Origin: Apostichopus japonicus
Taxonomy: Eukaryota; Echinodermata; Holothuroidea; Aspidochirotida; Stichopodidae
Reading direction: 5' to 3'
Assembly: GCF_037975245.1 (NCBI RefSeq)
Contig: NC_092577.1
Location: forward strand, 20,520,898-20,584,897
DNA length: 64,000 bases
Position numbers and translations under genes: made by a program. The notes beneath the pieces are model-generated. The model was not told the origin of the DNA. It searched no databases and saw only the letters and a program-made list of their open reading frames with translations. Shown one piece after another: positions 33,796 to 44,639 of this stretch (positions are counted from its first letter, which is position 1; each line of letters opens with the position of its first letter).

Positions 33796-35575
33796 ACTCA
33801 TCCAGACTCGACAGGTTTTATGCCCCGCCCCGCCCAAGTTTCCTCGATCTCGGTGTTCGATTATTCCATGTCCTTTGTCTGATCATGACGCAGTTGTTTT
33901 GCGCTTGTAGCTGCCGGAGTCTTTTCATGTGGAGAAGGGACTTTGGCGGCTGAACATGGAAAATGTCAGAGCAAAAGTTCAAGGAGCAATTTGTCGAGAA
34001 GTACAGAGGATGGCAGTCCCTCAAGCCTGCTTTTCCGTTAGTCTGGTGGGACGAGGTCAAGTCCCTCATGGCAGTTCGCAATCAGGTATTGTGTTGAGAG
34101 AGCTCACCAACGGAAATTAAAGTTCCATTCCCTGTTCAATAGAGCAAGGGATCGTTCTTCGTCGTCTGATCTGCATGCACTTGGGGTGTTTGTAGATGAG
34201 AAACTGCACGGAGCCCGGGTGCGTGCCAGAAACCACTTTGTTGAGGCGGACGAGAAGCCCACTATTCGTTTTTACCGGGATGATACCAAGTCTGTGGTTG
34301 ACCGCAGAATTAGGGCAGTGCGACATCCTGGTGGGGTCGTCGTGGAGAACCCGCAGGCAGTCCTAGGGGTATTTAGGTCGTTCTTTTCGAACCTGTACTC
34401 CAGGGCTGCTGTTAGCGAGGATCTCCAGGAAGATTTGTTGTCTGGTATAGACAAGCCCCCCCCCCCCTTCAGAGTAAAATTGATAGCTTGGGTTCGAATC
34501 TCTCCGTTGGTGAGCTCTGGACAGCGGTAGCAGCGATGAAGAAGGGAAAGTCCCATGGTCCCGATGGCCTCCCTGCAGAGTTCTGTAGGACCTTCTGGGA
34601 GGTTCTCGGTGGGGACTTGAGAGACGTGTTCGCTACCGCTTTCCAGTTGAAGTACATGAGCCAAGCACAGCGGGTTGGAAATATTGTTCTCCTCCCAAAG
34701 TCGGGAGAACCTTTGGACCATAAAAATAGGCGTCCAATAACGCTGTTGGCCAAAGCATTAGGAAAAAGTTCGTGATTTGCCATGTGCACTGGTCTCCTTG
34801 GACCAGGAGAAGGCCTTTGACATGGTAGATGACGACTTTCTGTTCAGAACCTTAGAGTCCTTCGGATTGAACTCGCTGTTTATTTGTTGGGTGAAAGACG
34901 TCACGAGCCTTCAATGTACCGGGTGGGGCTAGTGTTAAATGCGTGCAGTATGCTGATGGCGTCACTTGTATTGTGTCGAACCTCGCCTCCTCCAAGCCTT
35001 TATCGAAGGTTTTGCCCACCTTCCAAGAGGCTACTGGAGCCAGACTTAACAAGACCAAAGGGCTGCGTTTAGGAGGTTGGCGCGGCAAATCCCTCCCGCA
35101 CGATGCTAATTGGTCAGATGTCATGATCAGGCTAAATGGCATCTGGCTAGGTTATGGTGCCCCGGAGGCTACCACTTGGGCCGTGAAGGCTGATCAGGTG
35201 GAGGCAAGGCTCGACACATTCAGTCACAGGTGGCTCTCCCTCCCTGGGATGGTTACAGTTGTTAATAGTTATATTGTTCCTCTCCTTTGGTATCCTGGTA
35301 CGGTGATCGCCGCACCGGATCATGCCTTGGTGCGATTGGAGAGGATCGTTTTTTATTTCATTTGGGGAAAGCGCCAACCAAACCTCGTGAAAAGGATCGT
35401 TCTGTATAAGACCACCCTTGAGCGGTGGGCTTTGTTTGGTCCACCTACCATCTCAACTGCGCTTTCTCCTTTTGAAACATGTTGCGTTTGAGAATCCTTC
35501 GTTTCCCTTTGCCTTTTTTGTTAGGTTCTGGGGTGGGTTTCTTTTTCGCCACCAACATGGAACACATTTCTGAAA
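33796..35575 (+). pseudogene. Family A ORF2 fragment, internally deleted
   Basis: Begins within the endonuclease domain (SSRLDRF-equivalent) and runs through RT: KGKSHGPDGLPAEFCRTFWE, LDQEKAFDMVDDDF and QYADGVT, where the second catalytic Asp of YADD is Gly. Deletions occur near 34748-34768 and 34895-34915. It ends near 35570 without a 3' UTR, where gene X sequence begins, so neither end is a natural element end. Confidence 0.8.
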
Positions 35576-35775
35576 CTTTGGAAACATCTAGTGGGTTATC
35601 AGGCCGATATAGCAAGTGACGTCTTAATGGCGATGTTGATATTACCACACTACCAATCCCAGAGCATGGTGGTATCCACGAGAAATGTAATCGGTATTTT
35701 ACAGACTCCTCAAAGCGCAAGAGAGGTTTAACAACAAGAATAAAGTACTTGTAGTTGAATCATGCAATGAAACAG
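35576..35775 (+). pseudogene. Gene X, candidate upstream exon
   Basis: PEHGGIHEKCNRYFTDSSK and KRKRGLTTRIKYL are readable, followed by a donor-like AACAGGTAAG at about 35773. I link it to the downstream blocks by order, strand and style; a stop lies within the block and the family A fragment cuts its 5' side. Function unknown. Confidence 0.35.
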
Positions 35776-36214
35776 GTAAGACTTTAAATTGGGATGTAAG
35801 AAATACGTACAAACCACATTTTATGATGTTCAATTTGGATCATCATGATGATTTACACTCATACATGTACATGCATAATGAATAACATGTAGCTGTCTTG
35901 ATGCAGTCAGTGCTTAACTCGCCTCTCCATGTGCAGTATTTATACTTCAATGTTAGACATAATAAATAAGTAGAAAAAGGGTGAATGGTATTATGAAAAT
36001 AGCTGTTGATTTCGCAAATCATTTTTTTTATCGTCTTTAATTTAAAAGCCATCGACAGATGACAATGCAAGTTGGGTATGGTTTTCTGACATCTGTTATG
36101 CCCAATTGATTTTTAATATACTATCAACTCATGCGATGTCATGATCACCTATATTTGTCAGTTAGTAATAAAAACCCAAGTGACCTATGTTAGTGAAGCT
36201 ATTTAAATTTGTTA

Positions 36215-36850
36215 CGGATTTTGTCTAAAAAGCCGTTGCACAGCGGAGCTATGCCAAATTTGTTTCTTTGTACATTTTTAGTGTTATTTTTGTGAGGCTT
36301 TCTGTACAAAAAGCTCTTGCACGACGGAGCTACGCACAATTTTTAATGTACCGGTATATTTCTAGTCTTAGTTTTGTGACTCCTATTGTCTAAAAAAGCC
36401 ATTGTTCAGTGGAGCTATCTTTACAATCAACTTTTTCATGGACCGGTATATTTTTGTCTTGCGTTGCACGGCGGAGTTGTCCAATTTTAGTCTGAGTTTG
36501 TGACAATTTTTGTGTCTAAATAACAAATGTTAATGTCCATGGTTACACATGTTTGCAGTGTGTACTATACTATTGAAATATTTGTTCTTGGTGTTTTTAA
36601 CTGAGCTTTTTCAATTTTTCTTAAATGAATGTCTGTTTTCTCACGGGTTTGGTCTAAAAAGCTGTCGCAAGGCGGAGCTATGCCCTATTCAATGTATATT
36701 TTTAGTTTTGTGACGGTTTTTGTGTTAAAAAAACCTATCACAGTGGAGCTTTGCCTATTTTTTAATGTACCGACATATCGCTATATTTGAAATCATGGTT
36801 TTGTGAAAGTTGTTTTTTGGGAAAGTCATTGCCCTGTCAATTTTCAATGA
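36215..36850 (+). repeat. Degenerate tandem repeat, about six copies
   Basis: Units of about 75-150 bp share the core TCTAAAAAGCC followed by GCGGAGCTATGCC (best at 36222-36256, 36300-36340, 36388-36415, 36455-36485, 36650-36685, 36723-36755). It occupies the interval between the two upstream gene X exons. Confidence 0.6.
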
Positions 36851-37030
36851 AACCTAAAAAATGTCATGTATTCACAATTGGAAAATACTATTAAGCAACA
36901 TAATTGAAATGTATGTACACAATTTTGGCTTTTGTGTTTCCTTTCTTAATTCTTGTCATTGCATGTACTAGTACTTGTTTACCGGTACCTACAAATTTAT
37001 TCACACATCATTTTTATTTCATTCTCACAG

Positions 37031-37248
37031 AATTCGAACCATCCACTTCCAGCGGGGAACCCAACGCTAAGGATACGTCATCTACAGCAGAAACAAGGTT
37101 GTTACGCGCTCTAGCTCCAGAGTGGGTCAGCTTTCGCAAGACATTATCTAATCCTGTCCTTCCTGAGGTGTGCATTATCTGTTGTGGCAACAAGTCATGG
37201 AGAGATCGCGATGGACGAAAGAACCTTTGCTTTTATGTGAACTGCCAG
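37031..37248 (+). pseudogene. Gene X exon with Cys cluster
   Basis: Bounded by a good acceptor (TTCTCACAG/AATTCG) and donor (GCCAG/GTATTC). The 218-bp open block reads FEPSTSSGEPNAKDTSS, RLLRALAPEWVSFRKTL and VCIICCGNKSWRDRDGRKN, the last having a CxxC-C pattern. The foldback element begins 13 bp into the following intron at 37261, leaving the donor intact. I do not know the function. Confidence 0.5.
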
Positions 37249-38063
37249 GTATTCTACTTAGTCAGGTGGCTTAGCAACTTTAACGTTACCGGCCGGACAA
37301 AAGTACCAAATTTGGCATGGAGTTTCTTTTCGACCTATCTATCGATTTTATCCGTGGAACCCACTTTATCGGTTCCGATTTTTCAAGATGGCGGCCAAAA
37401 TCCAAGATGGCCGCCAGAAAAAAAGGAAATGTCATATATCTGCCTGTAAAAATCAGAGATGAACAAATGAGGGGTCAATTCAGGTGTTTCCGGGGTCACT
37501 GAAACAGATGATGATCATGGCATGTTGCTTGAGTAAGCCACTTCCAAGATGGCGGCCAAAATCCAAGATGGCCGCCAGAAAAAAACCAAATGTCATATAT
37601 CTGGCTGTAAAAATCGGAGATGAACAAATGAGGGGTCAATTAAGGTGTTTCCGAGCTCACTGAAACAGATGATGGTCATGGTATGTTGCTTGGGCCACCC
37701 ACTTCCAAGATGGCGGCCAGAATCCAAGATGGCCCCCTGAAAAAAAAAGGAAATTTCATATATATTCAATCTCCAGACCCTCTGTGCCCTTTTCTGATCG
37801 GGACCATCAAACCTTCCATCCTCAAACGTGTAAATGAAACCGGGCTAGCACCCTGACTATATGTTATGGCTGGTATTCTAATTGTGTCACTTTGGTTGAG
37901 GAAGCCACTTAGGACTATATAATAGGGTAACTTGAGGGAAAACAGACCAGATGTGAATACTGACTCATTGAGAGATTTTGTAGGATTGTGCACCCTTCAT
38001 AAACACAACGTCAATTGTGCGAACAACACACGCTAAGTCAGGTCACTAGGCATCTGGAGCATT

Positions 38064-39780
38064 TAACTCGTTCTTTTCGAACCTGTACCCCTGGGCTACT
38101 GTTAGCGAGGATCTCCAGGAAGACTTGTTGTCTGGTATAGACAAGCCCACCCCCCCCCCTCCCATAGTAAAACGATAGCTTGGGTTCGAATCTCTCCGTT
38201 GGTGAGCTCTTGACAGCGGTAGCAGCGATGAAGAAGGGAAAGTCCCCGGTCCTGATGGCCTCCCTGCTGAGTTATATAGGACTTCTGGGAGGTTCTCGGT
38301 GGGGACTTTAGAGACGTGTTCTCTACCGCTTTCCAGTTGAATTACATGAGCAGAGAAAAACACAGAGGGCTGGAAATATTGTTCTCCTCCCAAAGTCGGG
38401 AGACCCTTTGGACCCTAATAGGCGTACAATAACGCTGTTAAATCTGGACTACAAAATCCTGGCCAAAGCATTAGGAAATCGCTTAGCGAATGTCATGCCG
38501 GATATTGTAGGTCCTCTCCAGACTTACGCTGTGCGGGTCCTTCGGATTGAACTCAGTGTTTATTCGTTGGTTCTCGTTACTATATAAGGACGTCACGAGC
38601 ATGGTCAATGTTAACGGATTTACTTCTGGTCCCTCCCCGGTTCGAAGGGGAGTCCGTCAGGGTTGTCCCCTCTCCCCGTTGTTATATATTCTCTTCAGCG
38701 AAACGCTCAGTACCTCGCTGGACAGATGCTTGGGGTTTCGACCTTTCAATGTACCGGGTGGGGCTAGAGTTAAATGCGTGCAATATGCCGATGACGTCAC
38801 TTGTATTGTGTCGGACCTCGTCTCCTTCAAGCCTTTATCGAAGGTTTTGGCCACAAGTCCAAGACCAAAGGGCTGCATTCAGGAGGTTGGCGTGGCCAAT
38901 CCCTCCCGTTCGATGCTACTTTGTCAGATGTCATAATCAGGGTAATCGGCATCTGGCTAGGTTACGGTGCCCCAGAGGCCACCACTTAGGCAGAGAAGGC
39001 TGATCAGGTGGAGGCAAGGCTCGACACATTCAATCGGAGGTGACTCTCCCTCCATGGGAAGGTTACAGTTGTCAATCGTTTTATTTTTTCCTCTCCTTCG
39101 GTATCCTGGTACGGTGATCGCTGCACCAGGTTATTCCTTGGTACGATTGGAGAGGATCATTTTTTATTTCATTTGGGGAACGTGCAAACCAAACCTTCTC
39201 AAAAGGACCGTTCTGTAAAAGACCCCCTTGAGCGGGTGGGCATGGTTTGGTCCACCTACCATCTTAACTGCGCTTTCTCCTTTTGATAGGTTTTTCCTTG
39301 CGTTTGAGAATCCCTCGTTTGCCTTTTTTGGTTCTGGGGTGGTTTTCTTTTTCGCCACTACTGGCCCGGATCCTTTTCCAATAACCGGCCAAAGGCGACA
39401 CGCTCTTCGGGGTGTATACTCAGATTGGTGACTCACTTTGTAGAATCAAAGAGGAGGGTGGTCCAGATGTTCTGCTTAACGTGGCCCACTCGGCTTGCCA
39501 AACTGCCATCTCTCCAGATGTGTGGTGTTCTGTGTTGTAAGTCACTAGATAGCCGTCTCCGGGACTTCGCGAGGAGGATTGCACATGGGGTCCTCATCAC
39601 TAACCATTTTCGCCTAGTCAGGTGGCGATTAGGTTATGGGATTTGTCCCTGTGTGGGCTGTAAAGCCATTAGGACTATGCAACACCTTTTGCTGGAGTGT
39701 CCGGTTGGTGTCGGAATAATGGTTTCACGCCTTCATTATTGGTGTTATTGTTGTTGTTTTGGTTATTAGTGTCATTGGTT
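38064..39780 (+). pseudogene. Family A ORF2 fragment inside the foldback element
   Basis: RT motifs VRRGVRQGCPLSPLLYILF and QYADDVT (intact) are readable, then C-terminal text to CKAIRTMQHLLLECPV. Internal deletions occur near 38535 and 38855. It begins and ends mid-ORF2. Confidence 0.8.
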
Positions 39781-39844
39781 GACCTCAGATGTCTAGTGAC
39801 CCGACTTAGCGTGCGAACAACACACGCTATGTGTTTATGAAGGG

Positions 39845-39943
39845 GGGGGGGGGGGCTTGTCTATACCAGACAACAAGTCTTCCTGGAGATCCTCCCTAAT
39901 AGCAGACCTGTAGTACATGTCCGAAAAGAACGACCTAAATACC
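39845..39943 (-). mobile_element. Small inverted family A ORF2 fragment
   Basis: About 95 bp matching the segment around 38070-38155 in reverse orientation (a G-run, then GTCTATACCAGACAACAAG). With 38064-39780 it forms an extra nested inverted pair. Confidence 0.75.
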
Positions 39944-40761
39944 TCAGATGCCTAGTGACCTGACTTAGCGTGTTTTGTGCGTTATTCGCACAATTGACGT
40001 TGTGTTTATGAAGGGTGCACAATCCTACAAAATCTCTCAATGAGTCGGTATTCACATCTGGTCTGTTTTCCCTCAAGTCTTACATGACACCCGTAACTCC
40101 CGTAACTCTCGTAACTCCCATAAGTGGCTTCCTGAGCCAAAGTGACACAATTAGAATACCAGCCATAACATATAGTCAGGGTGCAAGCCCGGTTTCATTT
40201 ACACGTTTCAGGACGGAAGGTTTAATGGTCCCGATCAGAAAAGATGAAATTTTCTTTTTTTTTCAGGGGCCATCTTGGATTCTGGCGCCATCTTGGAAGT
40301 GGGTGGCCCAAGCAACATACCATGACCATCATCTGTTTCAGTGAGCTCGGAAACACCTTAATTGACCCCTCATTTGTTCATCTCTGATTTTTACAGCCAG
40401 ATATATGACATTTGCTTTTTTTCTAGCGGCCATCTTGGATTTTGCCCGCCATCTTGGAAGTGGGTTACTCAAGCAACATGCCATGATCATCATGTTTCAG
40501 TGACCCCGGAAACACCTGAATTGACCCCTCATTTGTTCATCTCTGATTTTTACAGCCAGATATATGACATTTGGTTTTTTTCTGGCGGCCATCTTGGATT
40601 TTGGCCGCCATCTTGAAAAATCGGAACCGATAAAGTGGGTTCCACGGGTAAAATCGATAGATAGGTCGAAAAGAAACTCCATGCCAAATTTGGTACTTTT
40701 GTCCGGCCTGTAACGTTAAGCCTAAAAATTGTTGCTAAGCCACCTGACTAACTGCATTAGA

Positions 40762-41216
40762 CCTGAAGACAAAAATTCTACAAGGAACAGTATCAACCAA
40801 CCTTCCATGGCCTCCAAAATCAACATATTTATCAATAGACGCAGCACGCAATATGGTACCAACAAAGCTGTTTAAATTTCTGATATCGGTTGTTGGCATT
40901 TTCGATGAACCGGGCGAGGATCGTCACGTCCTTGCCATTGCTGAGGACATCATGTATTTGGCCACGAAAGGAAGAAAGATGATGCCAAACCATACAGCAC
41001 TCTCAATGGCGATGCGTCATTTCAGTGGATCATGAAGACATTGTTTGTCCCATACTAGTGTATTGGAGCATGACACAGCACTGGGGGTGCAAGAAATTCA
41101 GTAAAGAACAAGTACCCTACCGTCTTCTTTACAGACATCGTCATATACAACTCTGGTATGGGACAAATTGCATTGCTGTTCAGCAAGAGAGACACAACCT
41201 CAAGGACCAGGAATGG
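40762..41216 (+). pseudogene. Gene X block downstream of the foldback element
   Basis: The open frame reads LKTKILQGTVSTNLPWPPKS, VPTKLFKFLISVVGIFDEPG, VLAIAEDIMYLATKGRKMMP and LSMAMRHFSG to a stop at 41033-41035. A shifted frame continues SHTSVLEHDTAL and later TTLVWDKL. The wording resembles a large, uncharacterised protein family abundant in invertebrate genomes, probably transposon-borne; I cannot name it. It is cut at 41217 by the minisatellite element. Confidence 0.55.
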
Positions 41217-42336
41217 TTACATCTCTATGTTCCGACGTCTCTATGTTCCGAGAATTTTTGGGTACTTTTTTGACCCTAATTTTTTTGGACTAAATTTTTT
41301 TGGCACCAAAATTTGTGACCAACATGTTTTCGGACGAAAATTTTACACCAACATGTTTTTGGTCCCTAATTTTTTTGGACCAAACTGGCCTTGGTCCGAA
41401 AAAATGTCAGTACAAACGATTAAATTTCGGGTCACAACGAATTTTCGGTCACAAGCACTATTTGGGTCATTACAAACCATGGGCCCTTTTTTTTTCCTGA
41501 AAAAAATTGGCTGCGTCCAAAAAATTGTGTCCCCCCAAATAAGGGTAGGTGAGACAAAATGGGGGAGCCAAAAAATTGAGTCACCCCAACAAAATTTCGT
41601 CCGAAAAATGGGGGACCAAAAAGATTCAGTCTCCCAATAAAAAATTTCGTCCAAACAAATTGTCGGAACATAGAGACGTCGGAACATAGAGACGTCGGAA
41701 CATAGAGACGTCGGAACATAGAGACGTCGGAACATAGAGACGTCGGAACATAGAGACGTCGGAACATAGAGACGTCGGAACATAGAGACGTCGGAACATA
41801 GAGACGTCGGAACATAGAGACGTCGGAACATAGAGACGTCGGAACATAGAGACGTCGGAACATAGAGACGTCGGAACATAGAGACGTCGGAACATAGAGA
41901 CGTCGGAACATAGAGACGTCGGAACATAGAGACGTCGGAACATAGAGACGTCGGAACATAGAGACGTCGGAACATAGAGACGTCGGAACATAGAGACGTC
42001 GGAACATAGAGACGTCGGAACATAGAGACGTCGGAACATAGAGACGTCGGAACATAGAGACGTCGGAACATAGAGACGTCGGAACATAGAGACGTCGGAA
42101 CATAGAGACGTCGGAACATAGAGACGTCGGAACATAGAGACGTCGGAACATAGAGACGTCGGAACATAGAGACGTCGGAACATAGAGACGTCGGAACATA
42201 GAGACGTCGGAACATAGAGACGTCGGAACATAGAGACGTCGGAACATAGAGACGTCGGAACATAGAGACGTCGGAACATAGAGACGTCGGAACATAGAGA
42301 CGTCGGAACATAGAGACGTCGGAACATAGAGACGTC
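41217..42336. mobile_element. Minisatellite-ended inverted-repeat element
   Basis: The left side has about two 16-bp units in one orientation (41218-41250, TCTCTATGTTCCGACG). The right side has a long array of the same unit in the opposite orientation. The AT-rich middle (41250-41660) repeats TTTTTTTGG/CCAAAAAAA and TTTCGTCC words. It lies between gene X blocks, so it is probably an insertion. A degenerate related piece occurs at 46790-46990. Confidence 0.6.
41663..42334. repeat. 16-bp minisatellite, 42 units
   Basis: The unit TCGGAACATAGAGACG repeats without visible variation for 672 bp. Because 16 is not a multiple of 3 and no frame contains a stop on the minus strand, it yields three long overlapping repetitive open frames, none of which I regard as a gene. 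Confidence 0.95.
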
Positions 42337-42760
42337 ACCCCAGGAACAACCCAAAGAGTAAACAAATCACGAAAGCGTTCATTACCTGCACCTGACTGAT
42401 ACTGAAGTGGTGACATTCGGTGGCCAGAGAAAGTCATCCCCAGCAACATTTCAGGAGAACATCGAACTCGGCTTGGATGTATCAGAGTGCCACCAAAAGC
42501 GACAGTTGCATACTTACCAGTCGTTAATGCAAACCCAACTGATTTGAACACGGTCAACACTGTTCTTCGCCGAGGTCTGGACATAGAAGATCAAGTGGAC
42601 CACCCGTCCATCGTCATATTGCTCGACCAGGCCATCTATGCAAAGACCCATATCATACGTTGGCAAACACCAAACTTCATGGAAGGGATAGTGATTCGAC
42701 TTTCTTACAGCTTTCCATACAAAAATGTTTACAATGTTTACTGCACCAAGTGAAAAAAAA
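42337..42760 (+). pseudogene. Gene X block after the minisatellite
   Basis: RVNKSRKRSLPAPD precedes a broken stretch, then VAYLPVVNANPTDLNTVNTV, VDHPSIVILLDQAIYAKTHI and IRWQTPNFMEGIVIR. This continues the same uncharacterised protein as 40762-41216. At least two stops lie in the first 60 codons. Confidence 0.55.
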
Positions 42761-42839
42761 GCACAGAAACATCACCAACAGTAGAGCGACCAAAGGAATC
42801 ATTGATGGTATGGCGATGCTACAGAAATTGTCACCAAAG

Positions 42840-43065
42840 ACCATGCCTGCAACAATGGGTGAGTTGTGAAAGTTCTTCGTGATGTGGTGCACCAAGCATG
42901 TTTTTTTGGCTCGCTAGACCTTAGTTTCGTTTGTCAGAATGGGATGGTTCGGTAGTGCCGTTTGGCCGTGACGTTTTGTATCCCGCATGGCGGGTCACGT
43001 AAAAAGCACCATGCCTGCAACAATGGGTGAGTTGTGAAAGTTCTTCGTGATGTGGTGCACCAAGC
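42840..43065 (+). mobile_element. Family B 3'-end fragment (about 110 bp) with a 57-58-bp target duplication
   Basis: The insert (about 42898-43009) is the last 110 bp of family B, ending CCCGCATGGCGGG, TCACGTAAAAAGCAC. It is flanked by an identical block starting CCATGCCTGCAAC and ending GTGCACCAAGC, at 42840-42897 and 43008-43065. Confidence 0.88.
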
Positions 43066-43153
43066 CAAAAGTACCAGTTCCAAAGTGGTACCCACACGTA
43101 CCCAACAGCGAACATTTGTTGTTTGTTCGCTGTTTCTTTCAGTTTGTTGTTTA

Positions 43154-44620
43154 CTTTCGTGGAGTGCGGACGTGTTTTCGGCTGCTCTCCACTTTTCGTT
43201 GACCACACAATTTGTGTTTTTTACGTTGGCCTTTCAATAGTTTGTAGTTTGTTTAGTGTAGTTTTGGCTTTGTTGCGTGCTTTTTGTCCTTTGTAGGTGC
43301 GTGGCTTGCAACACCCCTAGCTGTCATGGCGGCTCGCCGTGACAGCAAAATCATATTGAGTTTTTCGGGGGAGGCTAAGGTCGTCCCCGGACAAGTTTTT
43401 TTTTCAGTTTTGCGTTCTGTTAGTTGAAAGGTCCCTGGAGAGGTTGACGCGCTTCAGTGTAAACCTCTCCGGGGTATGAATGTTTTTCATGTTCGGTGTC
43501 CATGTGTTGGAGACTGGAGGTCACACCGTATGACAGTTCGGTGTGGGTGACAGTCCTGCATCTCCCTCTGGACATGTCTGAACAGGTTGTTCTGCGGACA
43601 CTGGGGCGTTTTGGGAAAGTGACCGGCTACGAAGAGCCGGAATTCCTTGAATATAAGGGTGTCAAGACCGGGACTAGACGGGTTACAGTTCAACTCAAGT
43701 CCGATATCCCCATTGGGCCCACATTGCATACCCGGGCCAGCCTCGCACTTGATGGAGGTGTGGGCTAGAAGGGCATGAGGCCAGGTTGTGCCCGGCGTGG
43801 TCTCCCATGATCGAACTTGCCGAGACTGCCAGCAGGACAAAACGGCGGAGATGGTACTATCGGAGTGGCATGCGGCGCAGGATGCCGCTTGTACTGGTTC
43901 ACCGGTAGCTACGCCCGCTATCGGTGATACTAGTTGGGCCCGAGTCAACCGGCCCAAGAGACATTAAGTGGCTCAGATTCTGACTCGCCAATGGAGCACT
44001 ACAGCCTTAAGGAGTCCTCCGATTTGTTTGATGAGACGAAACAGGCCACTGATCTCATTGACTCGAGTGGCCCTTCCACCCTGCCCGCAGCCGCTTCCGC
44101 TATACCGGACAAGATGGTCGCTAGTGGACCTCCTGTTCCTGACAGGGAAGTCCACTCGATCAAGGTTGACGAGGAGCTAAGAACTCTGCTCGCTCGTAAG
44201 AAAAGGGGCCTGAAAAAAAAAGAAAAGGGGCCTGCTAGGGGCCTGAAAAGACCCATTTTGGGAAAACTTCGCAGGTATTGCGCAGGCCTGCTGTCTACCA
44301 TTGGGACGGCGTACCCCGGACGAAGTTTGGAGTGGGTTAGTTGTTAGGTGTGGGGAGGGGGGTTGTGTGGTCGTTACATAATATGGGTTGGGGGTTCTGT
44401 TTGTGGTTTGGAGTTGGCTTTTGGGGGCTGGTTTGTACAGCTTTATTGTTTTGGTTCTGTTGGCTTTAGGGTCCGTGTCCTTTTCACGTCACGTTGAACG
44501 TTACAGTTTACATTTCTGGGTGAATTAGATTTCTGTTTGTGGGTTTTCAGTTGGATTTATGGTGGTTGTTCAACAGACTGGGATTGTTTTTGGTTTTGTT
44601 GACCTTTGGTCCGTGTCCAA
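43154..44620 (+). mobile_element. Family A ORF1-only ('half') retrotransposon, copy 2, decayed
   Basis: It begins CTTTCGTGGAGTGCGGACG, with the ORF1 ATG at 43326, the conserved domain (VTPYDSSVWVTVLHLPLDM, EQVVLRTLGRFGKVTGYEEP) and the acidic C-terminal part. The zinc-knuckle region is deleted near 43795. The ORF1-to-3'-end junction (GCAGGTATTGCGCAGGCCTG) is the same as at 29613. The final ~30 bp of the 3' UTR are missing. The ORF1 frame continues into former ORF2/3' sequence to 44347. Confidence 0.86.
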
Positions 44621-44639
44621 ACATGAAGGGTGCTGAGAG

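Larger units (their letters stand above)
37261..40748. mobile_element. Foldback-type element with ~800-bp inverted repeats
   Basis: The left arm (37261-38063) and right arm (39944-40748) are reverse complements, starting GTCAGGTGGCTTAGCAAC. A TA dinucleotide flanks both ends (37259-37260, 40749-40750), consistent with a TA target duplication. Each arm contains about three tandem units of roughly 165 bp built around AAGATGGCGGCC and its complement. The centre is occupied by family A ORF2 fragments and a third copy of the inner arm end (39780-39843). No transposase gene is present, so it is non-autonomous. Confidence 0.85.

Noticed and set aside
41663-42334. CRISPR-like regular array
   Set aside because: The units are contiguous with no spacers, in a eukaryotic genome; it is a minisatellite.
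41343-42584. Long minus-strand open frames (up to 413 codons) with a 16-residue repeat
   Set aside because: They are read-through of the 16-bp minisatellite, open in all three minus frames simply because the unit contains no stop in any frame.
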